Virus record (IMG/VR): IMGVR_UViG_3300042888_000872
Coordinates: 1 to 44,530 of that record
Source of the DNA: a virus
Reading direction: 5' to 3' (one strand)
Length of the DNA: 44,530 nucleotides
Shown: positions 24,422 through 32,275 of the stretch, in pieces
Numbering within the stretch: the first letter of the stretch is position 1
Layout: every line of letters begins with the position of its first letter
Notes under the pieces: generated by a model
The model's database searches: none
Told to the model about the DNA's origin: nothing
Seen by the model: the letters and a program-made list of their open reading frames with translations, nothing else
Made by a program: the position numbers and the translations under genes

Positions 24422-25059
24422 ATGCCGTAGGCAGACTTTTTGGCTTCTTCTAAGTTGATTCTATTTACCCATGCCTGACCGGCTGTGCCACCCCAAGCGT
24501 CCCACGCCACTCTGCCTGGACTCGGGTAGCCTTCTTGTCCAGAGTTGAATCCGGTAGCTTTACGATCCACTGCGTGTCTAGCAAAATATGATTTCATACG
24601 AGCAACTGTATCGCGACTAACGGATGCGCCTGATGCTAATTGAGCCGCTCTGCGCCTTCCTACGGACGTAAAGCCTGATCCCGCCTTACCATCCGAAATC
24701 CAGCCTAAAGCCCTTCTAGCGGCGTTCTGGACGCCCTGTGGTGGTTTGTATGTGTCGCCTGCGGCCTCAGAAACATTTACTAGCCCTGGCGGAATAGCTG
24801 CAAATCTGCATGCACCATCTTCTTCGATGTCCTGTTCAATTGCACTGCATTCAATGTTTGCTCCTTCACCCATGTGAAACACACAGTTACCACATTTAAC
24901 GCCAATTGCTAGGTTTGGATTATTTGCAGCATTGTCATAACCTGCATTTACTTGACTACCTTCTGACTGAAACTTTCCAGTCTCAGTAACGATAAGAACC
25001 ATCGCATCTACTAGAGCTTTTTCATCGCCACTTATTTGTGAGTAAAGTTCTTTATCCAT
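24394..25059 (-). CDS. Cys4-type phage protein with conserved C-terminal domain, function unknown
   Basis: This 221-residue protein has an N-terminal four-Cys motif (Cys56, Cys59, Cys71, Cys84; VKCGNCVFHMGEGANIEC) that probably binds zinc or an Fe-S cluster. A C-terminal block then contains KPPQGVQNAARRALGWISDG and YPSPGRVAWDAWGG. The C-terminal block is widespread in actinophages, sometimes near head genes, but its role is unknown to me. The gene overlaps the upstream zinc-ribbon gene by 8 bases. Its last codons lie inside the bidirectional terminator. Confidence 0.6.
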   Translation of the reverse strand: MDKELYSQISGDEKALVDAMVLIVTETGKFQSEGSQVNAGYDNAANNPNLAIGVKCGNCVFHMGEGANIECSAIEQDIEEDGACRFAAIPPGLVNVSEAAGDTYKPPQGVQNAARRALGWISDGKAGSGFTSVGRRRAAQLASGASVSRDTVARMKSYFARHAVDRKATGFNSGQEGYPSPGRVAWDAWGGTAGQAWVNRINLEEAKKSAYGIKRKAPRKN

Positions 25060-25243
25060 TGCTAGTTACCTTCTTGTCTGTGCTATAAAAACCAGGGCCT
25101 TTGAATATAGCGTTTATATTGTATTTTCTAGTAGCTTTTTCACTGCACAGCTGGCAGAATGAGTCTTTATCGGACTCGCTCATAGGTCGCTCTTCAAGGT
25201 AGTCCACCTTGCAGTTATCACACCAAAATTCGTATGAAGCCAT
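25052..25243 (-). CDS. FmdB-family zinc ribbon protein
   Basis: This 63-residue protein starts MASYEFWCDNCKVDYLEE, has Cys8/Cys11 and Cys30/Cys33 as two zinc knuckles, and ends with FKGPGFYSTDKK. That ending is diagnostic of the FmdB/CxxC-CxxC ribbon family. Such proteins are small regulators or chaperone-like factors; the role here is unknown. A TAGGAAC SD supports the ATG. A TATAAT box stands about 100 bases upstream. Confidence 0.8.
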   Translation of the reverse strand: MASYEFWCDNCKVDYLEERPMSESDKDSFCQLCSEKATRKYNINAIFKGPGFYSTDKKVTSNG

Positions 25244-25344
25244 TTGTTCCTAAAGTTTAGATGCGGCAGGGGGTATTTTAGTCTGCCGCATAGATGTGTT
25301 CTGTGAATCGTTCTTATGAGTGATGCTAACGACATCTTACATAA

Positions 25345-25354
25345 ATTATAGCAT
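25345..25354 (-). promoter_or_regulatory. Leftward extended -10 promoter (TGCTATAAT)
   Basis: On the minus strand, TGC followed by TATAAT (25350 to 25345) lies just after the stop of the upstream zinc-ribbon gene. It would drive the last two leftward genes. The extended -10 form is the same as at 4627 on the plus strand. Confidence 0.5.
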
Positions 25355-25690
25355 TTATCCGCGTTGATCCACATACATATTGTATTTTTGACATCTAGGG
25401 CAAGTATTTTTGTTGCCCCAGCATTCATAGTCGCAGTGCTGGCAGAAGAAAAAGCCTTCATATTCCATTGTGTAAGAAATCACAGGTAGCCCGCAACTGC
25501 AGATAAGTGTTACTTCGTAGATCTCGTCTTCGTCCTCGTCGTAGATCTCTACTCTTACCTCAGAACCTGCTTGTCCTGGAAGCGGTCTGAAGTCGTCACT
25601 ACCCAACTGTTCATCCCATGCTTTGGTTTGTGTCCGGTTGCTTCTACGAAATAATGACTTCCACCATCCATTGTTGGATTTTGAACCCAT
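25355..25690 (-). CDS. Zinc-ribbon protein, start uncertain (overlaps the phosphoesterase gene)
   Basis: The C-terminal 60 residues look real: an acidic strand (YDEDEDEIYEVTLIC), then Cys pairs in LICSCG, FFFCQHCDYEC and TCPRCQ, a probable two-metal ribbon. The start is unclear. ATG 25690 (MGSKSNNGWWKSLFRRSN) would overlap the metallophosphoesterase gene by 136 bases; without it there is no ATG, GTG or TTG with an SD near the end of that gene. Either a long out-of-phase overlap is used, or the protein starts at the internal Met (MEYEGFFFC). I place the start at 25690 with low confidence. Confidence 0.45.
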   Translation of the reverse strand: MGSKSNNGWWKSLFRRSNRTQTKAWDEQLGSDDFRPLPGQAGSEVRVEIYDEDEDEIYEVTLICSCGLPVISYTMEYEGFFFCQHCDYECWGNKNTCPRCQKYNMYVDQRG

Positions 25691-26859
25691 AGCGTTGCGC
25701 CCCAATCTTCTAGTGCATCGTGGTGAAAATGATGCGTAACTAATACATCTGCATTTCCAACTGCGTGGCGATTTGCCGACATAGTTTTGAACCAGTTGAA
25801 AACTTTGTTTCTAATTCCATTTCCGGATCCTCGGCCATAAACATCTCCATGTGTTATTCCGTAAGTCCAACCCCTAATATCAGTAACTACCGACATCTCA
25901 TGATCAGCTATCTCGAAAGATACATGGCTAAAGTTAGGGTCGTTTGCAAGACCAAGTTGAGCGATCTCAAATACTAAAAGATCATCGTTGTCACCTAGTT
26001 CAGTTTTGTAGCCATTGATTCTGTGCTCACCATGGTTTCCTGGAGCTACTATTACTCGAACTTTATCGAACATTGGTGCAAGGACATAAAGACCGTTCAG
26101 AATAGTTGCAACAGTTGTTTTGATTTGGTTTCTTCTACTCATGTCAATACCAAATGATTGCTGTGGATAAATCACACAACCTTCAACCATGTCGCCACCA
26201 CCGATAACAACTAGTTCATCTAATGTTCTGCCAGTTTTGCGTAGCTCAGTAATTCTTTCTACCGCAGCTGTCATTGCATCGTCAAATCTGTTTAAGAACT
26301 CAGCAGTTCCGCCACCCTCTTTTTTACCAACCTGCCAGTCAGCCCAGTCAAGCACAAAAGTAGAATCTGTGCCTGCTGATGTTTTTGCTAACTTAGGTTT
26401 TGATTTTAGTTTTAATTCTTTTATTAGTTGAATAGGATCAACTGTATCTACGCCTTGTTTTCTCTTCTGCACAGAAAAAGCATAGGAATGCTTCCAGATT
26501 TTGCGATCTAAGTCGCGTGAGTAGTATTCGCTGTGGCGTTCGCGAAGCAAACCAACCATCTCAGTTTCTTCAGGGTTGTGCCCAAAAAGCTTTAGGACTG
26601 ACTCTGGTGAAATGTCTGCTAGCGGAGCATCTAGCGCGCCTGTACGCAATTCGCCGGAATCTCCGTTCCAGATAATTTCGCGCATGTCGTCTTTATCAAA
26701 TTGCTTCAATAATGGGTTTTTTGCACATTTAGTATTGTGTCTGCTTACAGTCGATCTACTAAAGTCATAAAGCTCTGCAAGTTGTCTTGTAGATTTTTCT
26801 AGCAGATTGCTTTCTAGCTCCCCGTTCGGCAGCATCGCACATATCTTACAAGTGGTCAT
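25555..26859 (-). CDS. Metallophosphoesterase with N-terminal zinc/HTH domain
   Basis: This 434-residue enzyme has a calcineurin-like phosphoesterase domain. Metal-binding motifs appear in order: DWADWQVGK, GGGDMVEG, APGNHGE, GITHGD and THHFHHD. The N-terminal 45 residues form a possible zinc-HTH unit (Cys4, Cys7 and Cys45, with QLAELYDFSRSTVSRHNTKC), suggesting DNA binding. The substrate may be DNA ends or a nucleotide; the sequence does not decide. The closest functional parallel among phages would be SbcD/Mre11-type nucleases, but the order of domains differs. Start ATG 26859 has an AGGA SD at five bases and is preferred to ATG 26865, which overlaps the SD. Confidence 0.8.
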   Translation of the reverse strand: MTTCKICAMLPNGELESNLLEKSTRQLAELYDFSRSTVSRHNTKCAKNPLLKQFDKDDMREIIWNGDSGELRTGALDAPLADISPESVLKLFGHNPEETEMVGLLRERHSEYYSRDLDRKIWKHSYAFSVQKRKQGVDTVDPIQLIKELKLKSKPKLAKTSAGTDSTFVLDWADWQVGKKEGGGTAEFLNRFDDAMTAAVERITELRKTGRTLDELVVIGGGDMVEGCVIYPQQSFGIDMSRRNQIKTTVATILNGLYVLAPMFDKVRVIVAPGNHGEHRINGYKTELGDNDDLLVFEIAQLGLANDPNFSHVSFEIADHEMSVVTDIRGWTYGITHGDVYGRGSGNGIRNKVFNWFKTMSANRHAVGNADVLVTHHFHHDALEDWGATLWVQNPTMDGGSHYFVEATGHKPKHGMNSWVVTTSDRFQDKQVLR

Positions 26860-26906
26860 TTTCATCCTTTTGTTTGTGTCTCAGATTTAATTTGTTGTCT
26901 TACTCA

Positions 26907-26912
26907 ATTATA
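26907..26912 (-). promoter_or_regulatory. Leftward TATAAT box before the phosphoesterase gene
   Basis: On the minus strand a perfect TATAAT (26912 to 26907) overlaps the stop codon of the upstream methyltransferase gene and lies about 45 bases before ATG 26859. The gap between these two genes is the only real one in this operon, which supports a separate promoter. Confidence 0.5.
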
Positions 26913-27642
26913 GCCGATCTATGGTGAAATAAACCCTAAGAAAGTTTGTGTATTGCACCGAGTTGATTACAGTTAGCCTTTTGCCCTGCAACAAAGCCCT
27001 GTTTTGTACTGTATTTATAAACCTATCTTCGGTAAAATCTTCCATAGACCAGACTCCATATCTTGGCCCCACATAGTCATATCTAAGCCATCTTTTTTGC
27101 CCCCATTCACCAAAAGACACTATCAAAGCTGAGTCTGCCTGCTTTATGGCTAGATCAAGGCATTCGTATGCAGAGCCATACGGATCAAGGTCTATTAGGT
27201 CAAACCTTTTACCCTCAAGGGTTAGTTTGCACAGGAGTTTTAGTGCATCAAGATGGTAGTCGGTATCAAACTTTTCGTCTTTATCATTTGTAGTTAGCTT
27301 CACCTTTGGGTACCTTTTATACCAACTGTCGCCAGCATAGAGGTCTAAAACAGTAACAGGCTCGACTTTTTGTAGGAAATCTTTGTTTGCCAAATATTTT
27401 ACATCTCTAGTGTCTGAATTGTAAATATTCTTTACCTTTTTCACCCTTGCAAGCTTTATCTGCAAGGAAACTTCACTTCGCCCAATAGCTTTTGCTATTT
27501 GATCATTCTTGTAACCCAAAGCTTTTCTTTGAAGTATCCATTCAACTTCAGCATCTGTCCATATTCTAGGATTAGTTTTTACCGATCCATTTGACTTTAT
27601 TGCATCGCCATAAAACTCTGCGGGCATTACTAAATCATTCAT
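26908..27642 (-). CDS. HTH plus Trm1-like SAM-dependent methyltransferase
   Basis: This 244-residue protein has a Myb/HTH-type helix unit at about 27-70 (WTDAEVEWILQRKALGYKND, then QIAKAIGRSEVSLQIKLARV). It is followed by a Rossmann methyltransferase: motif I VLDLYAGDSW, TTNDKD, YHLDALKLLCKL and the catalytic-type motif DLIDLDPYGSAYECLDLA. The DLDPYGS motif resembles the Trm1 family, which makes N2-methylguanine in tRNA, rather than the DPPY of DNA N6/N4 methylases. With a DNA-binding-type HTH attached, the substrate is open: tRNA or DNA guanine. It overlaps the RuvC-like gene by 8 bases. Confidence 0.65.
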   Translation of the reverse strand: MNDLVMPAEFYGDAIKSNGSVKTNPRIWTDAEVEWILQRKALGYKNDQIAKAIGRSEVSLQIKLARVKKVKNIYNSDTRDVKYLANKDFLQKVEPVTVLDLYAGDSWYKRYPKVKLTTNDKDEKFDTDYHLDALKLLCKLTLEGKRFDLIDLDPYGSAYECLDLAIKQADSALIVSFGEWGQKRWLRYDYVGPRYGVWSMEDFTEDRFINTVQNRALLQGKRLTVINSVQYTNFLRVYFTIDRL

Positions 27643-28069
27643 CTGGCCATCCAGCCTTCATGGTGGGGATATGATTTTCTTTTACTCTCAAATAAGCAAC
27701 TGCATGCCTAACTGCATCTCGGGCGTGTTGCTGGCCAACTATGTAAAAGCCAAGCCGTTTGAGCGCATCATTATCGCAGAAGACTTTGTAAGATGGCGGA
27801 TACATGACTACTTCTTGACTGGCTAAAGCATAAAGAACGCCAATAACATAGCATGGTTCAAGATTTACGCTGGGCATTCCGGGGCGAAGGCTAAATGATT
27901 CGCACACTATGACATCAGGATCGATACCTGAATTTAGGTAAAACTCTTTGAAACCTTTGTATCCACCTGCGATTTGACCATATTGAATTAGCTTTGACTG
28001 TTTTTCATCGTACTCGACAACTGCCCAACCAGTCGTGCCCCCAGGATCAAATGACAATATTTTAGTCAT
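27635..28069 (-). CDS. RuvC-like Holliday junction resolvase
   Basis: This 144-residue RNase H-fold nuclease is likely to cut branched DNA before packaging. Conserved residues are visible: Asp8 in LSFDPGGTTGW, Glu57 in VIVCESFS, and His115/Asp118/His122 in QQHARDAVRHAVAY. Size fits the phage RuvC-like family. It lies between a small gene and the Trm1-like methyltransferase, overlapping both by 8 bases, inside the replication and recombination operon. Confidence 0.8.
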   Translation of the reverse strand: MTKILSFDPGGTTGWAVVEYDEKQSKLIQYGQIAGGYKGFKEFYLNSGIDPDVIVCESFSLRPGMPSVNLEPCYVIGVLYALASQEVVMYPPSYKVFCDNDALKRLGFYIVGQQHARDAVRHAVAYLRVKENHIPTMKAGWPDE

Positions 28070-28232
28070 CTTTTTGTTCTTGTTTCTGAGCTTCAGTCAT
28101 GATTAGCTGAAAGCACAGGGTAGCAAGGAGATCTCTATCGCCCAGCCTAAACCTACTGTAATGATAAGTAACTGCTTCCATGTCTTGCTTTACAAGTTCA
28201 AAAGGTGATTTTTTAGAATATAGTGGAACCAA
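28062..28232 (-). CDS. Small 56-residue protein, unknown
   Basis: This is a short basic-acidic protein with the core FELVKQDMEAVTYHYSRFRL and GDRDLLATLCFQLIMTEAQK, probably two helices. The frame is open further upstream, but that part lies inside the methyltransferase gene. TTG 28232 gives 56 residues with a 20-base overlap; ATG 28181 would give 39 residues. It is coupled to the RuvC-like gene. No family is recognised. Confidence 0.5.
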   Translation of the reverse strand: MVPLYSKKSPFELVKQDMEAVTYHYSRFRLGDRDLLATLCFQLIMTEAQKQEQKDD

Positions 28233-29541
28233 AGAGATCGTCTTCTTTCTGCATTTGACTTTCTGCGTGAGCAAGCCTAGCTTCAATAATTGGTATGTAT
28301 TCGGATGTTAATTCTATCCCAATAAAATTGAAGCCTTCAAGAATCGCTGCTTTTCCAGTTGAACCAGAGCCAGTAAAAGGATCTAATACAGTTCCGTTTG
28401 GTGGAGTAACGAGCTTTACAAGGTATCTCATAAGCTCTGTTGGCTTTACTGTTGGATGTGTATTTGATGCATCACCTTCATTACGATCTTTTTTATTTGC
28501 CTTAGATACATAAAAGAATCTGCTAGCACCGGCATTCTGTTGTTCTAATTCTTTTGCAGAACACCCATCGGCACAATCATAGACTGCAGTTGAAACAGTT
28601 TGTTCTGAGCTTTTATAGTCCGGTCTTTCTTTTTGTCCAAACCCAGTCCATTCTTCAGTCTTATTTATCACATAAGTTTCTTCTGCAAAGCCAGTTTGAA
28701 CACAATTTTCTGTGTGAGAAAATACAGTATTAGCAGGCCAGCGACCCTGATCTTTTATATCAACAACAATCCTGTTTGGGTATTCTTCATTCCCCTGATT
28801 GTAATTATCGCCAGTGATGTTTGGATAGCTTGTTTGCTTTGTTTCGCCAGTTCCGGAACCAATCCTAGATGCATCAATGTTCATGCCACCAGTCCCATAC
28901 TGCAATACATTTTCTACAACAGTTCCGATAAGTGGTTTGCGAGCAACAATAATAGGTTCAAATGATGGCTTTAGAGCTGTGCCCCAACCCTGCCAATCTT
29001 TAGCATTATCTGTATCTGCAACATGTCGCATTTCATCACGACTAGCTCCAAGCCCTTCCGGATCACGAAGATCTCTGTCGCCATATTCTCCAGCAACTTT
29101 GAAGGCTTTGCCAACTTTTACTTTACCGCCCTCAACCTTATCGATTGCCTTGCTGATGTTATGCGACTTTGGAAAACCTGAACTGTAAAGCCAAGCTATG
29201 CTATCTCTAATCTCAAAGCCAGCTAACCTGATAGACAAGGCACCGATATCCTGTGTGCGAGAACCAAAGAACGCAAGTAAGTGCCCACCCGGCTTTAGCA
29301 CACGCAAACATTCATCCCAGACTGCAGGTGGTGGAACGAATGCATCCCAAGCTTTACCCATAAAACCTTTGGCGTTAGGGATGAATTCTCTGTCCCCAGC
29401 TATCCATTTAGCGATAGTATCTGCAACATAATCATTACTGCTAAGGCCGTAAGGTGGATCAGTAACAATCGAATCGATACTATTATCTTCAATGTTTTTT
29501 AGAGCATCTAAACAGCTTTCGTTTATTACTAGATAACTCAT
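28213..29541 (-). CDS. DNA methyltransferase, beta-class (N6-adenine or N4-cytosine)
   Basis: This 442-residue enzyme methylates bases in DNA using SAM. The catalytic motif IV DPPYGL (Asp28-Tyr31) comes first and the SAM-binding motif I DPFTGSGSTG is near residue 395, so it belongs to the beta group. The HPTVKP motif before motif I is also typical. A large middle region (about 130-370) probably holds the target-recognition part. No matching restriction enzyme gene was recognised, so it is an orphan, likely protecting phage DNA from host restriction. It has a clear AAAGGAG SD. Confidence 0.9.
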   Translation of the reverse strand: MSYLVINESCLDALKNIEDNSIDSIVTDPPYGLSSNDYVADTIAKWIAGDREFIPNAKGFMGKAWDAFVPPPAVWDECLRVLKPGGHLLAFFGSRTQDIGALSIRLAGFEIRDSIAWLYSSGFPKSHNISKAIDKVEGGKVKVGKAFKVAGEYGDRDLRDPEGLGASRDEMRHVADTDNAKDWQGWGTALKPSFEPIIVARKPLIGTVVENVLQYGTGGMNIDASRIGSGTGETKQTSYPNITGDNYNQGNEEYPNRIVVDIKDQGRWPANTVFSHTENCVQTGFAEETYVINKTEEWTGFGQKERPDYKSSEQTVSTAVYDCADGCSAKELEQQNAGASRFFYVSKANKKDRNEGDASNTHPTVKPTELMRYLVKLVTPPNGTVLDPFTGSGSTGKAAILEGFNFIGIELTSEYIPIIEARLAHAESQMQKEDDLFGSTIF

Positions 29542-29939
29542 TTTATCTCCTTTATTTTTCTGCTAATAGAACTTTGATCTATCCCAGTCAGTTTTGAGAG
29601 CATTCCTTGAGATGTTCCATTTTCAATAATTTCTTTTGCTAATGCATAGTTTGTTGAACCATTTGATTTTGTGTAAAAAAGATCTCTGATCTTCTCTAAG
29701 TCAAATATGTAAAGATTGCCACCGGTTCTATCCGATTTTTTGCACAGCTTAGATATCCTTTGGCGAGAGATGGTGTTGTTAGCAATAGACTGTATTTGCC
29801 TGGCAGAAAATATACCATACTCACCAATATCAATAATGACTTTTATCAACTGCTCTTTATCCAATGTTTCTGCGCGATCCCTGATCCAGATTGCTTCATT
29901 GATAGCTCTAAGCCTATTTACATCTGCATCAACTTGCAT
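29538..29939 (-). CDS. HTH DNA-binding protein
   Basis: This 133-residue protein has two helix-turn-helix-like stretches: FSARQIQSIANNTISRQRIS in the middle and QGMLSKLTGIDQSSISRKIK at the C-terminus. The latter resembles a resolvase-type HTH. It is probably a regulator or a DNA-binding partner of the adjacent enzymes. It overlaps the primase gene by 11 bases and the methyltransferase ATG by 4. Confidence 0.6.
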   Translation of the reverse strand: MQVDADVNRLRAINEAIWIRDRAETLDKEQLIKVIIDIGEYGIFSARQIQSIANNTISRQRISKLCKKSDRTGGNLYIFDLEKIRDLFYTKSNGSTNYALAKEIIENGTSQGMLSKLTGIDQSSISRKIKEIK

Positions 29940-32130
29940 TTGCGGTCTCCAAGAATATCTTTGAATTATCTACAACGATTGTTAGTCGTGCCTGCGATTT
30001 CAGAGCATCGATCATCTCATCAAACTCACGCTTACGCTTGTTTGAGAAACGCTTGTAGGCCTCTTCATAACGCAGACGACCACCCTTTTGTGCAATCAGG
30101 TCTTCAAGGGAATCGACTTCTCTTTGCCATTCTGATGCAGAGATAGCTCCAGCCATGCGCACAAGGTTTCTAAACCATTCTTCTGAGTAGTGAATTGCTA
30201 CCAACATATGTTTTAGTTGCACTTCATCTGACCGGTCATACATAGCCAATAAGACTGCGCACTTCCAAATAGATAGAGCTAGACGCTGGCGTGAAGGCTC
30301 GATAGATTCTTCCTGTTCGTGCCCTTCGGTGTAGTTACCCATCTCCCATTTGAACGCGTTGAAGCGTTCTAGGGCTTCATCAGTAAGTCTGATTGGCCTT
30401 GGGAATGGCGCACCTTTTTTCTGCCAATAAAGGTAAGACTCGTAAAGGCTACGAATCATCGCATCCATTTCTTCATCTCTAGTAATAACTTCAACTGCAT
30501 CTGCCTGCTGGATAGCTTCAGTTTGGTATGAACGATCTGGCGCATCAGCAATTACATAAATGAATCGAGCCAAGAAACCGCTACGGAAGTATTCTGTGGT
30601 GAGCACATCGGCAGTCTTGCTAGTGATCCCCATAAGGTACATCAAAAAGTTTGTTTCTGCTCTTTCAGACTGCATTCCACGCCCAGGAGTGGTTCCACCG
30701 GTTGAGCGGACTACAACAGGCACATGGCCATCATAAAGCTCTGTGAAGCGCTCTGCGGCTGTTGCCATGTAAGTCTTGTTGATAAAGTCCTTGAACATAC
30801 CTTGGACTTCATCGCGGTGGAATAGTGATGTCTGCTTATCTCTTGCTGAGAGAAGCTTTACTAAACCTTCCGCAGTAACATCGGATCCGACATCAATCTG
30901 ATAGCCAGCAAACTTTTCGTATTCTCTCACGACACGCAACATTAGTTGGCGTGAAGTTGATTTACGACTGCGTGTTGTTTCACCAAGAATCATGAACCAA
31001 AGGTTCAAACCCATTTTTCCATACTTAGGAACTGCATGGCCAGTATCTGAGAACGCAGAAGATAGCACTGTGAATGCGCTTGCAATCTGGTATTCATTAG
31101 CGGCATCAGTTTTCTTTGAAGCCCAGTCAATGTACTTGTCGATAAATGTAGGCGACTGAGCCACAATCTCTCGTTCTTCTTTAGTTAGGAAGTCAACCGG
31201 CTTTTCTGGTTCATCCGCAATTAGCTCTGCCTTGAACGCAGAATTGCCTTCAAGCGCATAAGTTTGTTCAGCTCTTTTTACTTCACGCCAAAGGTCGCCA
31301 TCAGGATCTAGACGCTTTAGGCGGTCTGCGCGGTGATACTTGTTGCACTTAGCATGGCGCACAACCGAGAAGACTTCCTGTGAGCTTAGCCCTGCACGAA
31401 ACAGCTCTAGTTGAAGTTTCCAAAGTCTGCGAGATAAGTCTGCTCCGGGTGGTGGCTCTTGTAGGTATAGAGAGATAATCTCGGGGTTGTTTGGGATCTT
31501 CTTGAAGATCTCGACAACATCAATGCTCTGCTCTGGCATAGGTTCCATTGATGGCTCAATAACTGCATCAACCTTGATGTCGTTATAGATTTCACCGACT
31601 TCAGCAAGCGTGTAAACAACACCATTAGTTGTTGCGCTTACTGTATAGCTTTTATCGTATTTGCGGTTGCTAGTATTTACAACGCGAAGTAGCTTTGTCG
31701 GATTCCATCCAGAGAGATCGCAACCATCGTCTTTGTGTGCGTAAGCAATCTTCTTGGCCATAAGAGCTACTTCTGCAGGCTCGTATGCGCGGTCAAGGAT
31801 CCAATAGCAGTGCCAGCGATTAGGGCTGGTTTCAACTGAGATGCTTGGTGTTAGTAAAAACTTTTCTGGTGGGCAGGTATCTGCATCGGCATAAACTACT
31901 GAAACGCACTTAGCGTTTTCGCGAATGCGTCTTTGTTCATAAAAAATAATCGGCGAGAAGTAAACATCTTCGCTAGCAAATTTATTTGAGTAGTCAACCA
32001 TGTCGTCAAGTTCATCAGGGTAGCTGAAAAACTTTTGCACAGTAGGTTGCCCATGCGCATCTTTAATTACTGCGGTCGCATAACCTGCAGACTGTCCTAG
32101 TATTAGTTCTAGGAATTCCTTAGTTTCCAT
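29929..32130 (-). CDS. Primase / replicative ATPase fusion (RepB-like AEP plus DUF3987-type ATPase)
   Basis: This 733-residue protein is the probable initiator or primase-helicase of the phage. The N-terminal region (VVYADADTCPPEKF, then SPNRWHCYWIL) has the pattern of archaeo-eukaryotic primases of the RepB/PriCT type. The C-terminal region about 330-700 is like DUF3987 ATPases: a P-loop-like LGETTRSRKSTSRQ, then HRDEVQGMFKDF as a Walker B-like element, and LTDEALERFNAF. The P-loop has Arg where Gly normally precedes Lys-Ser/Thr. The SD is AAAAAAGGAG. Its leader holds a structured RNA. Confidence 0.75.
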   Translation of the reverse strand: METKEFLELILGQSAGYATAVIKDAHGQPTVQKFFSYPDELDDMVDYSNKFASEDVYFSPIIFYEQRRIRENAKCVSVVYADADTCPPEKFLLTPSISVETSPNRWHCYWILDRAYEPAEVALMAKKIAYAHKDDGCDLSGWNPTKLLRVVNTSNRKYDKSYTVSATTNGVVYTLAEVGEIYNDIKVDAVIEPSMEPMPEQSIDVVEIFKKIPNNPEIISLYLQEPPPGADLSRRLWKLQLELFRAGLSSQEVFSVVRHAKCNKYHRADRLKRLDPDGDLWREVKRAEQTYALEGNSAFKAELIADEPEKPVDFLTKEEREIVAQSPTFIDKYIDWASKKTDAANEYQIASAFTVLSSAFSDTGHAVPKYGKMGLNLWFMILGETTRSRKSTSRQLMLRVVREYEKFAGYQIDVGSDVTAEGLVKLLSARDKQTSLFHRDEVQGMFKDFINKTYMATAAERFTELYDGHVPVVVRSTGGTTPGRGMQSERAETNFLMYLMGITSKTADVLTTEYFRSGFLARFIYVIADAPDRSYQTEAIQQADAVEVITRDEEMDAMIRSLYESYLYWQKKGAPFPRPIRLTDEALERFNAFKWEMGNYTEGHEQEESIEPSRQRLALSIWKCAVLLAMYDRSDEVQLKHMLVAIHYSEEWFRNLVRMAGAISASEWQREVDSLEDLIAQKGGRLRYEEAYKRFSNKRKREFDEMIDALKSQARLTIVVDNSKIFLETANAS

Positions 32131-32152
32131 TTGGTATATCTCCTTTTTTCCG

Positions 32153-32220
32153 TACCCCTATCAAGAATCGAACTTGATTACACGATGGAAAAGGAGAAAA
32201 TCGTGTATTCCAAAAAGGGT
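32153..32220 (-). ncRNA. Structured primase leader: T-arm-like hairpin and anti-SD loop
   Basis: On the minus strand, ACCCTT (32220-32215) can pair with AGGGGT (32159-32154). ACACGAT/ATCGTGT (32206-32200 with 32186-32180) makes a perfect 7-bp stem. TCAAG-TTCGATT-CTTGA (32177-32161) is a textbook T arm. There is no D arm and no 7-nt anticodon loop. The 13-nt loop of the long hairpin contains TCTCCTTTT, which is complementary over 9 bases to the AAAAGGAGA of the primase SD about 45 bases downstream. This suggests translational control. A degenerate tRNA is an alternative. Confidence 0.4.
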
Positions 32221-32224
32221 TTGT

Positions 32225-32246
32225 ATGCGTTTTATAGTAGACGCAT
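32225..32246 (-). promoter_or_regulatory. Perfect 6-bp hairpin upstream of the T-arm element
   Basis: On the minus strand ATGCGT (32246-32241) and ACGCAT (32230-32225) enclose a 10-base loop CTACTATAAA. The loop contains TACTAT and TATAAA, so the segment could be a -10 region inside an operator-like inverted repeat, or part of the folded leader of the primase gene. No good -35 box is visible. Confidence 0.3.
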
Positions 32247-32275
32247 CCCTACTGCCCATTGTAGCGAGAGCTATG

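Noticed and set aside
28633-28965. 110-residue plus-strand ORF opposite the methyltransferase gene
   Set aside because: Antisense shadow; no SD and no domain.
28213-29541. Restriction-modification system
   Set aside because: Only the methyltransferase is recognisable; the neighbours are a RuvC-like nuclease, an HTH protein and a second methyltransferase, none a restriction endonuclease.
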